5,723 bases of DNA, taken from positions 1-5,723 of the forward strand of contig CALUJT010000147.1 in the NCBI GenBank assembly GCA_944321005.1, given 5' to 3'. Position 1 is the first letter of the stretch; the number at the start of each line of letters is the position of its first letter. Positions 3,880 to 5,723 of the stretch are shown here, in pieces. The notes below the pieces were generated by a model. The model saw nothing but the letters and a program-made list of their open reading frames with translations. It had not been told where the DNA came from and ran no database searches. The DNA comes from an uncultured Atopobiaceae bacterium. Lineage in GTDB: Bacteria > Actinomycetota > Coriobacteriia > Coriobacteriales > Atopobiaceae. Position numbers and translations under genes: made by a program.

Positions 3880-5405
3880 TATCCCTCGAGCTTCTCGGCG
3901 AGCATCCTGTTGAAGGCCTTGGGGTTGCCGGAGCCCTTGGCCGCCTTCATGCACTGCCCCACGAGGAAGCCGAGCACCTTCTTGTTGCCGTCGCGGTACT
4001 GCTGGACCTGGTCCGTGCAGCGGCCGAGCACCTCGTCCACGATGGCGCCGAGGGCGCCCTCGTCCGTGGACTGGCGCATGCCGTGGGCGTCGACGTATGC
4101 CACCGGGTCCTCGCCGGTGCCGTTGACCGCGTCGAGGACCTCGCGGGCCTGCGCGAAGGTGAGCGCGTCCTCGGCGAGAAGCCCGGAGATGCCGCGGACC
4201 TGCTCCACCGTGAGGGCGTCGTAGCTCGGCGCGAGGTTCACCATAACGTTGGCCAAGGTGCCCACGGCCTTGAGGTTCTTCTCGCCATCCGCGCCCGTGC
4301 CCTCGAGCGCCTCCTCGAAGAAGGCCGCGACCTTGGGGTCGCCCGCGAGCTGGGCCGCGTCGGCGCGCTTGAGGCCGTAGTCGGCGACGTAGCGGTCGCG
4401 CTTGGCGTCCGGCAGCTCCGGGATGCGCGCGCGGCAGCGGTCGACGAACTCGTCCGTGAGGTCGAAGGGCGCGAGGTCCGGGTCCGGGAAGAGGCGGTAG
4501 TCGTCCGCAGTCTCCTTGACGCGCATGACCACGGTGCGGCGTCGGCTGGGCTCCCAGTGGCGCGTCTCCTGGTAGACGATGCCGCCCTCCTCGAGCACCT
4601 CGGCCTGGCGGCAGATCTCGTACTCGAGCGCGTCGTGCAGGCTCTTGAACGAGTTGATGTTCTTCATCTCGGTCTTGGTGCCAAACTTGGTCTCGCCGCG
4701 GCGGCGCAGGGAGATGTTGCCGTCGCAGCGCATGGAGCCGCTCTCGAGCGAGCAGTCGGAGATGCCCAGGGTGAGGAAGGTCTGGCGCAGCTTCTCCATG
4801 AAGAGGCGCGCCTCCTCGGGCGTGCGCAGGTCGGGCTCGGTCACGAGCTCGATGAGCGGGGTGCCGCAGCGGTTGTAGTCGATGAGGGACTCGGTGGCCG
4901 CGGTGATGCGGCCCTCCTCGCCGCCCACGTGCACCATCTTGGCGGCGTCCTCCTCCATGTGGATGCGAAGGATCCGGATGGGCGCGACGTAGCCGCCGTC
5001 CGCGTCCTTCTCGACGGTGCCGTCCGGGCGCTCCTTGGCCCCGGCGCCGCCGACCTCCAGGTCCAGGTGGCCGTGCATGCAGAAGGCGACCGGACCCTGC
5101 GTGGTCTGGAAGTTCTTGGCCATGTCCGGGTAGAAGTAGTGCTTGCGATAGAACATCGAGTGGCGCATTATCTGGCAGTTGGTGGCCAGGCCCGCCATGA
5201 CGATGGACTCGATGGCCCTCTCGTTGGGCACGGGGAGGGCGCCCGGCATGCCCAGACAGACGGGGCAGACGTTGGTGTTGGGCGGGTCGTCGTGGGAGAG
5301 GCGGCAGTTGCAGAACATCTTGGTCTCGAGCGTGGTGAGCTCGGTGTGGACCTCGAGGCCGATCACGGCCTCCCAGTCACGCAGGACCTCGGCGAGCTTC
5401 TTCAT
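3879..5405 (-). CDS. gatB: Asp-tRNA(Asn)/Glu-tRNA(Gln) amidotransferase subunit B
   Basis: A complete 508-residue subunit, slightly longer than typical (about 475-500). GatB binds mischarged Glu-tRNA(Gln) or Asp-tRNA(Asn), activates the acyl group with ATP, and receives ammonia from GatA. Visible motifs are VIGLEVHTEL (14-23), a four-cysteine zinc-type set C32, C34, C47, C50 with NVCPVCLGMPGALPVP, HYFYPDMAKNFQ (89-100), RIHMEEDAAK (147-156), DYNRCGTPLIELVTEPD (176-192), MRCDGNISLR (225-234), KTEMKNINSF (244-253) and MRVKETADDYRLFPDPDL (294-311). The C-terminal YqeY-like tail runs from about 355, ending in GNKKVLGFLVGQCMKAAKG. All elements I expect are intact. The ATG at 5403-5405 overlaps the gatA stop codon (ATGA), implying translational coupling; AAGGGGGG lies upstream (5415-5422). 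It is the last gene of its operon, followed by the long hairpin at 3780-3879. Confidence 0.98.
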   Translation of the reverse strand: MKKLAEVLRDWEAVIGLEVHTELTTLETKMFCNCRLSHDDPPNTNVCPVCLGMPGALPVPNERAIESIVMAGLATNCQIMRHSMFYRKHYFYPDMAKNFQTTQGPVAFCMHGHLDLEVGGAGAKERPDGTVEKDADGGYVAPIRILRIHMEEDAAKMVHVGGEEGRITAATESLIDYNRCGTPLIELVTEPDLRTPEEARLFMEKLRQTFLTLGISDCSLESGSMRCDGNISLRRRGETKFGTKTEMKNINSFKSLHDALEYEICRQAEVLEEGGIVYQETRHWEPSRRRTVVMRVKETADDYRLFPDPDLAPFDLTDEFVDRCRARIPELPDAKRDRYVADYGLKRADAAQLAGDPKVAAFFEEALEGTGADGEKNLKAVGTLANVMVNLAPSYDALTVEQVRGISGLLAEDALTFAQAREVLDAVNGTGEDPVAYVDAHGMRQSTDEGALGAIVDEVLGRCTDQVQQYRDGNKKVLGFLVGQCMKAAKGSGNPKAFNRMLAEKLEG

Positions 5406-5723
5406 GCGAGCTCACCCCCCTTCCCGGCAAAGGCGGGCGCGACGGGGGCTCCCTCGCCGGAGGGCGAGAAGGACCGCTCGATCGCGCGCGCAAAGGTGAG
5501 CAGGCGGTCGTCGGCGAAGGCCGGACCCTGGAGCTGCGCGGAGACGGGCAGGCCGGAGGCGGCGCCCAGGCCCAGCGGCACGGAGACGCCTCCGTTGCCC
5601 GCGATGTTGTTGGAGATCGTGAACATGTCGGACGCGTACATCTGCGTGGGGTCGCTGAGCTCGCCGAACTTGAACGCGGTGCGCGGCGCCGCCGGCATGA
5701 GGATGACGTCGCACTTCTCGTAC
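5402..5723 (-). CDS. gatA: Amidotransferase subunit A, C-terminal 106 residues (runs off the right edge)
   Basis: Partial gene with the 5' part beyond the window. The visible frame reads YEKCDVILMPAAPRTAFKFG, then DPTQMYASDMFTISNNIAGN and GGVSVPLGLG, ending AFAGKGGELA and stop TGA at 5402-5404. This is the C-terminal end of the amidase-signature fold of GatA, which hydrolyses glutamine and channels ammonia to GatB. The AFKFGE, MY.SD.FT and NIAG..GVSVP.G motifs are diagnostic of GatA over other amidases, and adjacency to gatB confirms it. The catalytic Ser-cisSer-Lys triad lies upstream of the window. The stop overlaps the gatB start by four bases. The ATG at 5696-5698 is internal, not the start, because the open frame and the family alignment continue to the window edge. 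Confidence 0.95.
   Translation of the reverse strand, partial: YEKCDVILMPAAPRTAFKFGELSDPTQMYASDMFTISNNIAGNGGVSVPLGLGAASGLPVSAQLQGPAFADDRLLTFARAIERSFSPSGEGAPVAPAFAGKGGELA

Noticed and set aside
3154..3954. Minus-strand open frame spanning the YitT-gene start and the gatB end
   Set aside because: It would overlap two well-supported genes and read through the long hairpin; low-complexity composition.
1..5723. CRISPR array, insertion sequence, phage or defence system
   Set aside because: No regularly spaced repeats, transposase, integrase or nuclease-like gene; all long frames are accounted for by ordinary metabolic, membrane and translation genes.

Overview
The window is about two-thirds G+C and reads like an anaerobic, gut- or rumen-type actinomycete. 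Codon use, a gatA-gatB pair encoding the amidotransferase used when GlnRS and/or AsnRS is missing, and the co-occurrence of ssnA with an NCS2 purine permease all fit the class Coriobacteriia (Olsenella/Atopobium/Collinsella relatives). This placement is an inference from style and gene content; no 16S rRNA or other taxonomic marker lies in the window.

Layout from left to right: (1) 1-228, minus strand, the first 76 codons of ssnA, an amidohydrolase linked to anaerobic purine/urate catabolism, cut by the window edge. (2) 229-316, a short gap with two perfect hairpins; the right one, REP-like, begins exactly at the stop codon of the next gene. (3) 317-1651, minus strand, an NCS2/NAT-family xanthine/uracil-type permease. 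(4) 1652-1969, a divergent control region with a repeated 16-bp motif and a small dyad. (5) 1970-2623, plus strand, a YheO/DauR-family regulator with a PAS-like domain and an HTH. (6) 2685-3647, minus strand, a YitT-family membrane protein (DUF161 + DUF2179), convergent with the regulator. (7) 3648-3878, its promoter and a cluster of inverted repeats, the largest having 30-bp arms with one mismatch. (8) 3879-5405 and 5402-5723, minus strand, gatB and the C-terminal end of gatA, overlapping by ATGA.

The left half (ssnA, permease, regulator) looks like one functional unit. The regulator probably senses a small molecule and acts on the intergenic region it shares with the permease. The permease brings in a purine or related base, and SsnA with genes beyond the left edge would process it. 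The right half is housekeeping (tRNA-dependent amidation) plus a YitT protein of unknown substrate. I see no CRISPR, tRNA, rRNA, integrase, insertion sequence or defence system. The points most worth a second look are the candidate operator repeats between permease and regulator, a Glu-to-Gln change at a key substrate site of the permease, the REP-like hairpin on the permease stop codon, and the very long inverted repeat after gatB.
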